15,072 bases of DNA. Origin: CAZISM01 sp964541895 (lineage in GTDB: Bacteria > Zhuqueibacterota > Zhuqueibacteria > Residuimicrobiales > Residuimicrobiaceae). Under the pieces are notes generated by a model, which ran no database searches, was not told the DNA's origin, and saw nothing but the letters and a program-made list of their open reading frames with translations. How positions within the stretch are numbered: position 1 is the stretch's first letter; the number at the start of each line of letters is the position of its first letter. The position numbers and the translations under genes are program-made. The stretch lies in the NCBI GenBank assembly GCA_964541895.1, contig CAZISM010000125.1, positions 1-15,072 on the forward strand. The letters run 5' to 3'. This document shows positions 1-7,329 of the stretch, piece by piece.

Positions 1-1086
1 CTGCCGGTGGTGAAAGAAAAAGTGGAGGACGGCAAGACCGTCACCTATGACGCCTTTGCCGATACCGAACTGCGCTATCGCCAGCGCTATGTGGATCTGA
101 TCGTCAACCGGCCGGTTCGCGATGTCTTTATCAAGCGCTCCAGGATCGTCTCCGCCATGCGCCGCTATCTCGATCAGCGCGGCTACCTGGAAGTGGAAAC
201 GCCGGTGCTGCAGCCGCTGTACGGCGGCGCCGCCGCGCGACCGTTCACCACCCATCACAACACGCTCGACATGACCCTGTATCTGCGCATTGCCGATGAG
301 CTGTACCTCAAACGGCTGATCGTCGGCGGCTATGAAGGCGTATACGAGATCAGCAAGGATTTCCGCAACGAGGGCATCGACCGAACCCACAATCCCGAAT
401 TCACCATGATGGAGCTCTACATCGCTTACGAAGATTACCATTTCATGATGAATCTCGTGGAAGAGATGGTCAACACCATCTGCCTGGAAGCCACCGGCGG
501 AGCCAAGGTAATGTATCAGGGACAGGAGATCGATTTTACGCCGCCCTGGCCGAGAGTGGCCTTTTTCGACGCCATTCGCCAGCACACCGGCCATGACCTG
601 TTCGGCAAAACCACAGCCGAACTGTTGCAGGTGGGCAAAAACCTGCACTGCGAAGTGGAAGAGGGCATGAGCTCCAGCAAAATCCTGGATGAAATCATGA
701 AGGAAAAAGTCGAACCCCATTTCGTGCAACCGACCTTTTTGTGCGACTATCCGGTAGAGCTCTCGCCGCTGGCGAAAAAACATCGCACCAATCCGGCGCT
801 GGTGGAACGGTTCGAATGCTTTGTGGCCGGTCGCGAGATCGCCAACGCCTTTTCCGAGTTGAATGACCCGCTCGATCAGCGCGAACGCTTCGAAGCGCAG
901 ATGGCCATGCGCCTGGCCGGCGACGAGGAAGCGCAAATGCTGGACGAGGATTTTCTGCGCGCGCTGGAATACGGCATGCCGCCAACCACCGGCCTGGGTA
1001 TGGGCATCGATCGGTTGACCATGCTCTTGACCGATTCGGCCTCCATTCGCGACGTAATCTTTTTCCCAACCATGCGGCCTGAATAA
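1..1086 (+). CDS. lysS: Lysyl-tRNA synthetase, class II, 5'-truncated by window edge
   Basis: Charges tRNA-Lys with lysine using ATP in the cytoplasm. The reading frame is open from base 1, so the true start lies upstream. About 361 residues are present, and bacterial LysS is about 500, so roughly 140 N-terminal residues (mostly the anticodon-binding OB fold) are missing. The visible part is the class II catalytic core: motif 1 around the segment ending in ETPVLQPLYGGAAARPF, the THHNTLDMTLYLRIA block, motif 2 with FRNEGIDRTHNPEFT (nt about 363-405), and motif 3 with GLGMGIDRLTMLL (nt about 991-1029). All family signatures look intact. The stop is only 2 nt before the first Lol permease, so the genes are probably co-transcribed. 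Identity is firm from the motifs. Assignment to lysS rather than a paralogue such as epmA rests on the strong LysS-type core and the probable full length. Confidence 0.97.
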   Translation: MPVVKEKVEDGKTVTYDAFADTELRYRQRYVDLIVNRPVRDVFIKRSRIVSAMRRYLDQRGYLEVETPVLQPLYGGAAARPFTTHHNTLDMTLYLRIADELYLKRLIVGGYEGVYEISKDFRNEGIDRTHNPEFTMMELYIAYEDYHFMMNLVEEMVNTICLEATGGAKVMYQGQEIDFTPPWPRVAFFDAIRQHTGHDLFGKTTAELLQVGKNLHCEVEEGMSSSKILDEIMKEKVEPHFVQPTFLCDYPVELSPLAKKHRTNPALVERFECFVAGREIANAFSELNDPLDQRERFEAQMAMRLAGDEEAQMLDEDFLRALEYGMPPTTGLGMGIDRLTMLLTDSASIRDVIFFPTMRPE

Positions 1087-1088
1087 CC

Positions 1089-2321
1089 ATGCGCTACGAG
1101 CTGTTCATAGCGTTACGATACCTGCGTTCAAAACGCAAGACCGGATTCATCTCCCTCATCACCTACATCTCGGTCATCGGCATCGTCATCGGCGTGGCCG
1201 CACTGATCATCGTGCTGTCGGTGATGAACGGTCTGGAGCAGGAAGTGCGCTCCCGCTTTCTCGGCGTGGATGCGCACATCAAAGTCGTGCGCACCGACGG
1301 CGAGCCCATGCGTGATTACGAAACCCTGGCTGCAAAACTGCGCACCCTGGCGCACGTTAAAGCCCTGACCCCCTATATCGATGCCAAAGGATTGGCGAAA
1401 TCCCGCGACCAGCAAACCGCGGTGCTGATCCGCGGCATCGTTCCCGAAACCGCCACCCAGGTGACCGACATTGCCAAAAACATCAATTACGGACAACTGG
1501 ACCTCGGCCCGACATCGGTCAACGGTGACAAGGAAATACCGGGCATTCTGCTGGGATTCAACCTGGCCGACAAGCTCATGGTCACAGTGGGCGACAAGGT
1601 CGCCATTGCCAACTTCCACGGCATGCAGATCGGCCAGCTGCCTCAACTCATGCAGTTCCGCGTCACCGGCTATTTCGAGACCGGCCTGTTCGAATACGAC
1701 GACGCCTATGCCTATCTGTCCATTGAATCCGCACAAAAACTGCATAAATGGGGCGACCGGGTGACCGGCCTGGAAATGCGGCTGGATAATTACGAGCTGG
1801 CCGAGCAAGTGAGCAGTGACGTGCAGCGCCACCTCGATCCATCCTATCGCTGCCTCACCTGGCGCGACCTGAATCCCAATCTCTTTGCCTGGATGCAGAT
1901 TGAAAAATGGGCGGCGTTCATTATTCTCTGTCTGATCATCATGGTGGCGGCGTTCAATATCCTTTCCACGCTCATCATGATCACCATGGAAAAAACCCGC
2001 GAGATCGGCATACTGCGTTCCATGGGCGCGTCCCAAACCGCCATCCGGCGCATCTTTACCTATCAGGGCGCGCTGGTGGGCGTTCTCGGCACCGTGCTGG
2101 GCAATTTCATCGGTTTTGCGCTGTGCTGGCTGCAAAAAACCTACAAATTCTTCAGCCTGCCGTCCGATATCTATATCATCAACTGGCTGCCCATTGATAT
2201 GAAAGCAGGCGATTTTGCTTTCATTACCCTTGCCGCGCTGTTGATCACCTTTATCGCAGCGATCCTGCCGGCCGCGCGCGCGGCGCTGCTGGATCCTGTG
2301 GTGGCGTTGCGTTATGAGTAA
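1089..2321 (+). CDS. lolC: LolC/LolE-family lipoprotein-releasing ABC permease (first of tandem pair)
   Basis: Inner-membrane permease subunit predicted to extract outer-membrane lipoproteins and hand them to the periplasmic carrier. The 410 residues show the MacB/FtsX-like four-helix plan: TM1 about residues 21-47 (VIGIVIGVAALIIVLSVMNG), a large periplasmic domain about 50-270, TM2 about 273-297, a cytoplasmic coupling segment (MEKTREIGILRSMGAS, 300-315), TM3 about 326-348, TM4 about 374-398, and a conserved P..ALR tail. ATG was chosen because it begins 2 nt after the lysS stop and the protein starts with the typical basic MRYELFIALRYLRSKRK. No strong Shine-Dalgarno is visible, which fits coupling to lysS. 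Its stop overlaps the next gene. The naming as lolC rather than lolE is arbitrary: both neighbours belong to one family, and sequence alone here does not separate the roles. Confidence 0.93.
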   Translation: MRYELFIALRYLRSKRKTGFISLITYISVIGIVIGVAALIIVLSVMNGLEQEVRSRFLGVDAHIKVVRTDGEPMRDYETLAAKLRTLAHVKALTPYIDAKGLAKSRDQQTAVLIRGIVPETATQVTDIAKNINYGQLDLGPTSVNGDKEIPGILLGFNLADKLMVTVGDKVAIANFHGMQIGQLPQLMQFRVTGYFETGLFEYDDAYAYLSIESAQKLHKWGDRVTGLEMRLDNYELAEQVSSDVQRHLDPSYRCLTWRDLNPNLFAWMQIEKWAAFIILCLIIMVAAFNILSTLIMITMEKTREIGILRSMGASQTAIRRIFTYQGALVGVLGTVLGNFIGFALCWLQKTYKFFSLPSDIYIINWLPIDMKAGDFAFITLAALLITFIAAILPAARAALLDPVVALRYE

Positions 2322-3531
2322 GCGAAACTTTGAACTGTTTGTGGCCCTGCGCCACCTGCGCTCCAAACGGCAATCCGGCCTGCTGTCGGTCATCACCTAT
2401 ATCGCCATTGCCGGTGTGGTCATCGGCGTCGCCGCGCTCACCATTGTGCTGTCGGTGATGAACGGCTATGAGGCTGAGGTGCGCAGCCGTTTCATCTCCA
2501 TGGGCAGCCATGTCAAGGTCAAGACCTTTCACGATCGCGGTTTCAGTGACCGCTCGACCGTAGAAAAAACCCTGCAGGACCTGCCGCAGGTGGAAGCGTT
2601 CACGCCCTATATCGAAGGCAAAGGGCTGATCAAATTCAAATCCCATACCACCGGCATCATCATCCAGGGCATGGATACGGCCGGAGCCGGCCGTGTCGTC
2701 GATCTGTCGCGCTGCATTATCAAAGGCGCCTATGACCTGTCCGGGCGCGGCATTCTCATGGGTGTGTTTCTGGCGGAAAAACTGCACGTCCAGCCCGGCG
2801 ATACGGTTCTGGTGGCGAGCTATATGGGCAACACCTCGCTCTGGCAGATGCCGCAAATGATGAAATTTCACGTCAACGGTATTTTCAAGACCGGTCTGTT
2901 CGGCCTCGATGACAACCTGACCTATATCGATCTGGCCGACGCACAGAAACTGTTTCTCTTCAGCGGCAAAATCGGCGGTCTGGAAGTTCGTTTGCGCGAC
3001 TATCAGCAGGCGGAAGCGGTAGCGGAGCAGGTGCGACAGCGCCTCGGCTATCCCTATCAGGCCGTCACCTGGCTGGATATCAATCCCAACCTCTTTGCCT
3101 GGATGAAGATGCAGAAATGGGCGGCGTTTATCGTGCTGTCGCTGATCATCATCGTGGCCACATTCAACATCGTCAGCATTCTTATCATGATCACGATGGA
3201 AAAAAAAGTGCAGATCGGCGTGCTCAAATCCCTCGGCGCCTCTTCCCGGCAGATCCAGCGTATCTTTACCCTGGAGGGACTGTTTGTCGGCGTGTTCGGC
3301 GCCCTTCTTGGCAGCGCCATCGGCTATGGCCTCTGCGGCCTGCAGCAGTCGTTCAAATTTCTCAGCCTGCCGCCGGACGTGTACATCATCTCCTGGCTGC
3401 CGGTGCTGATGCGCTGGAGCGATTTTCTCACCATCACCATTATCACGGTGGCGCTGGCCTGGCTGGCTTCGGTCTATCCGGCCATGCGCGCCAGTCGATT
3501 GAATCCTGTGGAAGCCTTGCGAAATGAATAA
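2314..3531 (+). CDS. lolE: LolC/LolE-family lipoprotein-releasing ABC permease (second of tandem pair)
   Basis: Second permease of the lipoprotein-release transporter, 405 residues, with the same topology as its neighbour: TM1 about 24-50, periplasmic domain about 52-265, TM2 about 268-293, coupling segment MEKKVQIGVLKSLGAS (295-310), TM3 about 322-343, TM4 about 371-390. Many blocks match the preceding protein position for position, for example LSVMNG near residue 46, INPNLFAWM near 256, KWAAFI near 268 and the P..ALR.E tail. The two therefore look like products of a tandem duplication that have since diverged, presumably forming a heterodimer as LolC and LolE do in Escherichia coli. The start is fixed by the 8-nt overlap with the upstream stop (ATGAGTAA). 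The stop overlaps lolD in the same way. The lolE label is provisional. Confidence 0.93.
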   Translation: MSKRNFELFVALRHLRSKRQSGLLSVITYIAIAGVVIGVAALTIVLSVMNGYEAEVRSRFISMGSHVKVKTFHDRGFSDRSTVEKTLQDLPQVEAFTPYIEGKGLIKFKSHTTGIIIQGMDTAGAGRVVDLSRCIIKGAYDLSGRGILMGVFLAEKLHVQPGDTVLVASYMGNTSLWQMPQMMKFHVNGIFKTGLFGLDDNLTYIDLADAQKLFLFSGKIGGLEVRLRDYQQAEAVAEQVRQRLGYPYQAVTWLDINPNLFAWMKMQKWAAFIVLSLIIIVATFNIVSILIMITMEKKVQIGVLKSLGASSRQIQRIFTLEGLFVGVFGALLGSAIGYGLCGLQQSFKFLSLPPDVYIISWLPVLMRWSDFLTITIITVALAWLASVYPAMRASRLNPVEALRNE

Positions 3532-4225
3532 ACCATTACTGACCATCAACAACGTGCACAAAAGCTACCGCACCGGCAAAACCTCGGAATTGCACGTGCT
3601 CAAAGGCATCGACCTGCAGATCAAAGAGGGCGAAATCGTGGCGGTGGTCGGACCGTCCGGCGTGGGCAAAAGCACATTGTTGCACATCATCGGCACCCTG
3701 GATCGACCAACCCAGGGCTATGTTGAAATATACGGGCAGGACACCTCCCGATTTGACGAAAGCCAGTTGGCGCAGTTTCGCAACCAGACCATCGGCTTTG
3801 TCTACCAGTTCCACCACCTGCTGCCGGAATTCACGGCATTGGAAAACGTGATCATGCCGGGCCTGATAGCCGGCAAAGCCATGGCAGGCTTGCGCAAAAG
3901 AGCCTTAATGCTGCTGGAACGGGTAAACCTGTCTGGCCGTATAAATCATCGTCCGGCAGAATTGAGCGGCGGCGAACAGCAACGGGTGGCGGTGGCGCGC
4001 GCGCTCATCAACTCGCCCAAACTGATCCTGGCCGACGAGCCTTCCGGCAACCTGGACCTGGCCTCCGGCGAACAGCTCCACCGCCTGCTCTGGGACCTGT
4101 GCCGCCAGGACGGCCACAGCCTCATCATCGTCACCCATAACCTGCAGCTGTCGGAACAGGCAGATCGGGTGGTGGAATTGTTTGATGGTGCGGTCAAGAG
4201 CCAGCGCTACAATCTAATAACTTGA
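3524..4225 (+). CDS. lolD: Lipoprotein-releasing system ATP-binding protein LolD
   Basis: Cytoplasmic ATPase that powers lipoprotein release by the two permeases just upstream; 233 residues, the usual LolD length. Visible motifs in order: Walker A GPSGVGKST (43-51), Q-loop in the LolD-typical YQFHHLLPEFTALENV (94-109), ABC signature LSGGEQ (147-152), Walker B LILADEP with catalytic E172, D-loop SGNLD, and H-loop THN (H205). The QFHHLLPEFTALENV stretch is what separates LolD from generic MacB-type ATPases. The start overlaps the preceding stop by 8 nt (ATGAATAA), so translation is probably coupled and the subunits made in fixed proportion. The order permease-permease-ATPase differs from the lolC-lolD-lolE order of E. 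coli. No terminator hairpin was found after the stop, so some read-through towards clpC is possible. Confidence 0.96.
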   Translation: MNKPLLTINNVHKSYRTGKTSELHVLKGIDLQIKEGEIVAVVGPSGVGKSTLLHIIGTLDRPTQGYVEIYGQDTSRFDESQLAQFRNQTIGFVYQFHHLLPEFTALENVIMPGLIAGKAMAGLRKRALMLLERVNLSGRINHRPAELSGGEQQRVAVARALINSPKLILADEPSGNLDLASGEQLHRLLWDLCRQDGHSLIIVTHNLQLSEQADRVVELFDGAVKSQRYNLIT

Positions 4226-4250
4226 TATATCCCGACAAATACTATATATT
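4222..4250 (+). promoter_or_regulatory. Candidate sigma70-type promoter for clpC
   Basis: TTGATA (4222-4227) and TATATT (4245-4250) are separated by exactly 17 nt, close to the TTGACA/TATAAT consensus. The -35 box overlaps the lolD stop codon. Transcription from here would give an untranslated leader of roughly 265 nt before clpC. It was found by eye and there is no experimental support. Confidence 0.45.
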
Positions 4251-4519
4251 ATGGCATGGTATTTGAGTTCTTTTTGGTCGAATCAGGTGCAGGCCGTATG
4301 GCAAGTCAAACTATTAACCATTATTTTTAAAATAGTTACAGACCAGCAAGCAAATCAGGCACCTGACAAATGTTGTCAAAGATCACAGACAGCATGTCCA
4401 GAAATCACTAACTTGCAATCGGCCCCCAAAAATAGTCGAAACAAATCACCAAAAGGAACTGTTGTCAACAATAGGCAGGGAAGCAACGCGTATGACGGAT
4501 CTTGCTACAGGAGTTTAAC
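4226..4519 (+). other. Untranslated leader/intergenic region upstream of clpC
   Basis: These 294 nt are visibly richer in A and T than the flanking genes. No convincing gene was found: a 90-codon open frame (4251-4523) has no recognisable domain. Short symmetric elements are present. AACTATT (4309-4315) pairs with AATAGTT (4331-4337). TGACAA-atg-TTGTCA lies at 4364-4378. The 11-bp palindrome TGTTGTCAACA lies at 4460-4470. The 9-mer TGTTGTCAA occurs twice (4371-4379 and 4460-4468), and CCYGACAAAT occurs twice (4231-4240, 4362... with one mismatch at the pyrimidine). No CIRCE element (TTAGCACTC-N9-GAGTGCTAA) and no CtsR-type tandem GGTCAAA heptads were seen. These repeats are candidates for stress-regulator sites or RNA structure. 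Confidence 0.4.
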
Positions 4520-7006
4520 ATGAAAAACAACTTTTCAAGTCGCGTTCAAATGGTCATTCAATTCGCCCGTGATGAAGCGCTGCGACTTGGACACGACTAT
4601 ATCGGCACCGAGCATCTGCTGTTGGGATTGATTCGCGAAGGTGAAGGTATAGCCATCGAAATCCTCCACGCTCTGGGTTGCGATCTGGAAGAGATCAAGA
4701 GCGCCGTCGAAGATGCCGGCCGGGTATCCGGCGATACCATGACCATCGGCAACATACCATTCACCAAACGCGCGGAAAAAATCCTCAAAAGTGCCTACGT
4801 GGAAGCCGACCGGCACAAATCCGACATCATCGGCACCGAACATCTGCTGCTGGCCCTGGTCAAAGAAAAAGAGGGGCTGGCCGCGCAGATACTAAAGAGC
4901 TTTAGCGTGACCTATGAAGCGGTTTCTGAAGAGCTGGAACGCGTCACCCAGGGCCAAGCCCAGGGCCAGACCGCCGCTGAAGCGCAACAGAAATCGCAGA
5001 CGCCGGCCCTGGATCATTTCGGCCGCGATCTGACCGAAATGGCCCGCCGCGGCGAGCTGGATCCCATCATCGGCCGCGAAAAAGAAATTCAGCGTGTGGC
5101 ACAGATTCTGAGTCGCCGCAAGAAAAACAATCCGGTGCTTATCGGCGAACCGGGCGTGGGCAAAACCGCCATCGCCGAAGGGCTGGCGCTGCGCATCATC
5201 GAGAAGAAAGTGCCGCGCATTCTCCACAACCGCCGCCTGGTCACGCTGGATCTGGGCGCCATTGTCGCCGGCACCAAGTATCGCGGCCAGTTTGAAGAGC
5301 GCATGAAAGCCATCATGAACGAACTGGTGCGCACCCGCGATGTCATTCTTTTCATCGACGAATTGCACACCATCGTCGGCGCCGGCGGTGCTTCCGGCTC
5401 CCTCGACGCCTCCAATATGTTCAAACCGGCCCTGTCCCGCGGTGAACTGCAGTGTATCGGCGCCACCACGCTCGACGAATACCGGCAATTCATTGAAAAA
5501 GACGGAGCCCTCGAACGCCGCTTCCAGAAGGTTATGGTTGATCCGCCCAGCACCGATGAAACCTTTCAGATCGTGCAGGGGTTGCAGGCGCGCTATGAAA
5601 ACCATCATCGCGTCAAATACACCGATGCCGCCGTGCGCGAGATCGTTAAATTGTCCGACCGCTATATCACCGACCGCTATCAGCCGGACAAAGCCATCGA
5701 TGTCCTGGATGAAGCGGGCGCCCGCGTGCATCTGGCCAACATTGTAGTGCCCAGCGAAATCACTGAACTGGAAGAACAGATCAAGCGCATCCGCACCGAA
5801 AAAGACTCGGTGGTTCGTTCACAGAATTTTGAAAAAGCGGCCGTGTTGCGCGATCGCGAAAAAAACCTGCTGCGCGATCTCGACGACACCAAACGGCGCT
5901 GGAACGAAGACCAGGAAGCGGCCTTTGCGCAGGTCTCGGAACAGGATGTGGCGGAAGTGGTGTCGATGATGACCGGCATTCCGGTGGCGCGCGTGGCGCA
6001 GACCGAATCCGACCGGCTGCTGCACATGTCCGAAATCCTCAAGCGGCGCATCGTCGGCCAGGACCGCGTGATCGACATCCTGGCGCAGGCGATTCAGCGC
6101 ACCCGCGCCGGGCTCAAGGATCCTAACCGTCCCATCGGCTCGTTCATATTCCTCGGCCCGACCGGCGTCGGCAAAACCCAGCTGGCCAAGGAGCTGGCGC
6201 GCTATATGTTTGAGACCGAAGACGCCCTCATCCGCATCGACATGTCCGAGTTCATGGAAAAGTTCGCCGTCTCGCGATTGACCGGTGCGCCTCCGGGGTA
6301 TGTCGGGTATGAAGAAGGCGGTCAGCTGACGGAAAAGGTCCGCCGCCATCCCTATTCGGTGGTGCTGTTCGACGAAATCGAAAAAGCCCATCCGGATGTG
6401 TTCAACATTCTGCTGCAGATTCTCGACGAAGGCCATGTCACCGACAGCCTCGGCCGCAAAGTGGATTTCAAAAACACGGTGCTCATTCTCACCAGCAACA
6501 TCGGCGCCCGCGAAATTCACAAAAACAGCGGCGTGTTCGGTTTTGGCCGCTCCGATGAAGAGTCGGATTATGACGCCATGCGCGAAAAACTGATCGAACA
6601 GGTGAAAAAGCTGTTCAATCCCGAATTCCTCAACCGCGTCGATGACATTGTCGTGTTCCGCTCGCTCAACCGCGACGATATGCTGAAAATCATCGACATC
6701 GTCATATCGGACATGCTGGCCAAGGTATCGGATCGCAACATGAAGATCGATCTCTCCCGCAGCGCCAAAGAGTTCCTGGCGGACAGCGGCTTTGATCCGC
6801 AATATGGCGCCCGGCCGCTGAAACGGACCATACAGAAATTCGTGGAAAATCCCATTGCCGAGGAGATTTTGAAAGGCCGCTTTGGCGACAACAGCACCAT
6901 CCGTGTGCGCAAGAAAGGCAGCAATCTCGAGTTCATCGGCGTCGGCGATGCACCGGGCGAACAAGAGAACGATGATGCCGCCAAACCTGAAACCATAGAA
7001 CAGTAA
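4520..7006 (+). CDS. clpC: ATP-dependent Clp protease ATP-binding subunit ClpC
   Basis: Hexameric AAA+ unfoldase that feeds substrates to ClpP; 828 residues from the ATG at 4520, which is preceded by AGGAG (4509-4513) with 6-nt spacing. An in-frame TTG at 4502 would add six residues and is less likely. Domains: two Clp-N repeats (about 1-75 and 80-145, each with an IGTEHLLL motif); AAA1 with Walker A GEPGVGKT (209-216), Walker B VILFIDE (275-281) and arginine finger region LERRF (331-335); a UVR-type middle segment about 418-455, which marks ClpC rather than ClpB or ClpA; AAA2 with Walker A GPTGVGKT (546-553), pore loop GYVG (593-596), Walker B VVLFDEIEKAH (614-624) and sensor 2 GARPLKR (763-769). 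The ClpP-docking loop appears to be FGF within GVFGFG (671-676), where Bacillus ClpC has VGF. No ctsR, mcsA, mcsB or clpP lies next to it. A strong terminator follows. Confidence 0.97.
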   Translation: MKNNFSSRVQMVIQFARDEALRLGHDYIGTEHLLLGLIREGEGIAIEILHALGCDLEEIKSAVEDAGRVSGDTMTIGNIPFTKRAEKILKSAYVEADRHKSDIIGTEHLLLALVKEKEGLAAQILKSFSVTYEAVSEELERVTQGQAQGQTAAEAQQKSQTPALDHFGRDLTEMARRGELDPIIGREKEIQRVAQILSRRKKNNPVLIGEPGVGKTAIAEGLALRIIEKKVPRILHNRRLVTLDLGAIVAGTKYRGQFEERMKAIMNELVRTRDVILFIDELHTIVGAGGASGSLDASNMFKPALSRGELQCIGATTLDEYRQFIEKDGALERRFQKVMVDPPSTDETFQIVQGLQARYENHHRVKYTDAAVREIVKLSDRYITDRYQPDKAIDVLDEAGARVHLANIVVPSEITELEEQIKRIRTEKDSVVRSQNFEKAAVLRDREKNLLRDLDDTKRRWNEDQEAAFAQVSEQDVAEVVSMMTGIPVARVAQTESDRLLHMSEILKRRIVGQDRVIDILAQAIQRTRAGLKDPNRPIGSFIFLGPTGVGKTQLAKELARYMFETEDALIRIDMSEFMEKFAVSRLTGAPPGYVGYEEGGQLTEKVRRHPYSVVLFDEIEKAHPDVFNILLQILDEGHVTDSLGRKVDFKNTVLILTSNIGAREIHKNSGVFGFGRSDEESDYDAMREKLIEQVKKLFNPEFLNRVDDIVVFRSLNRDDMLKIIDIVISDMLAKVSDRNMKIDLSRSAKEFLADSGFDPQYGARPLKRTIQKFVENPIAEEILKGRFGDNSTIRVRKKGSNLEFIGVGDAPGEQENDDAAKPETIEQ

Positions 7007-7011
7007 TACTC

Positions 7012-7036
7012 AAGGCCTCGCAAGAGGCCTTTTTTT
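7012..7036 (+). terminator. Rho-independent terminator of clpC
   Basis: AAGGCCTC (7012-7019) pairs perfectly with GAGGCCTT (7024-7031) around a GCAA (GNRA) tetraloop, followed by a run of T to 7036. The hairpin starts 6 nt after the clpC stop. Confidence 0.92.
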
Positions 7037-7055
7037 ATGGCCGGACGCGAAACGT

Positions 7056-7126
7056 ATCGCCCGGAAACCGATCGCCCGGGGAATGTTTCCCCGGGCGGAA
7101 CCATGGATCGGGCTTTAGCCCGAGAT
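7056..7126. repeat. REP-like double-hairpin element
   Basis: The first hairpin has an 11-bp perfect stem: CGCCCGGGGAA (7073-7083) with TTCCCCGGGCG (7087-7097), loop TGT. After 10 nt, a second hairpin follows: TCGGGCT (7108-7114) with AGCCCGA (7117-7123), loop TT. A direct repeat ATCGCCCGG occurs at 7056-7064 and again at 7071-7079. Two GC-rich hairpins sharing a CCCGG/CGGGC core, sitting between two convergent genes, is the form taken by interspersed repetitive extragenic palindromes, often mobilised by REP-associated tyrosine transposases. Whether it is repeated elsewhere in this genome cannot be seen from one window. Confidence 0.55.
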
Positions 7127-7240
7127 ACAATGGGATACTCGACTCTCGTCACAAAGCGAATCCCGGGCCACTCTTTGAGATTGCTTCCCGGCATGCTAAA
7201 GAATATTCTTTTGCCATGTCAGGGTGTGGCGGGCCCCCCC

Positions 7241-7274
7241 AAAAAAAATGCGGCCCCTTTGCAGGAACCGCATT
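7241..7274 (-). terminator. Rho-independent terminator of the gntR/TonB receptor/PorV operon
   Basis: Read on the minus strand, AATGCGG (7274-7268) pairs with CCGCATT (7253-7247) around a 14-nt loop and runs into eight T residues (7248-7241). It lies about 55 nt after the stop of the PorV-like gene, the last gene of the operon. The stem is only 7 bp and the loop is long, but the T tract is uninterrupted. Confidence 0.75.
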
Positions 7275-7291
7275 CTCCCTCCTCCTTGAGC

Positions 7292-7320
7292 CTGCTTCCC
7301 ATGCCAGGCACGAGAAGCAG
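7292..7320 (-). other. Hairpin in the 3' untranslated region of the minus-strand operon
   Basis: CTGCTTC (7292-7298) and GAAGCAG (7314-7320) can form a 7-bp stem around a 15-nt loop that contains a small TGCC/GGCA pairing of its own. There is no T run after it, so it is not a terminator by itself. It may protect the 3' end of the mRNA. Confidence 0.35.
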
Positions 7321-7329
7321 ACAGAGAGA

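Larger units (their letters stand above)
7037..7329. other. Convergent intergenic region between clpC and the minus-strand operon
   Basis: No gene was found here. The left part (7056-7126) carries a REP-like pair of hairpins. The middle part (about 7127-7230) shows nothing beyond a GAATATTC palindrome (7201-7208). The right part contains a C7A8 homopolymer junction (7234-7248), the minus-strand operon terminator, and a further hairpin between that terminator and the last stop codon. The genes on both sides point into this region, so each needs its own transcription stop, and both stops are present. Confidence 0.7.

Noticed and set aside
1128..3561. Two open frames of more than 400 codons on the minus strand opposite the Lol permeases
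   Set aside because: Their products are rich in H, D, Q and G and mirror the complement of hydrophobic codons. The + strand genes are unambiguous.
4309..4337. AACTATT/AATAGTT inverted repeat as a terminator of lolD
   Set aside because: The stem is only A/T pairs apart from one G-C, the loop is 15 nt, and no T run follows.
4251..4523. A 90-codon + strand frame whose stop overlaps the clpC start as ATGA
   Set aside because: The overlap is tempting because mcsA/mcsB precede clpC in Gram-positives. The product, however, has no paired CXXC zinc motifs or known domain, its ATG has no ribosome site, and it lies in AT-richer leader DNA.
7234..7248. C7A8 homopolymer junction as a phase-variable tract
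   Set aside because: It lies outside any coding region. The A run is explained as the T tract of the minus-strand terminator.
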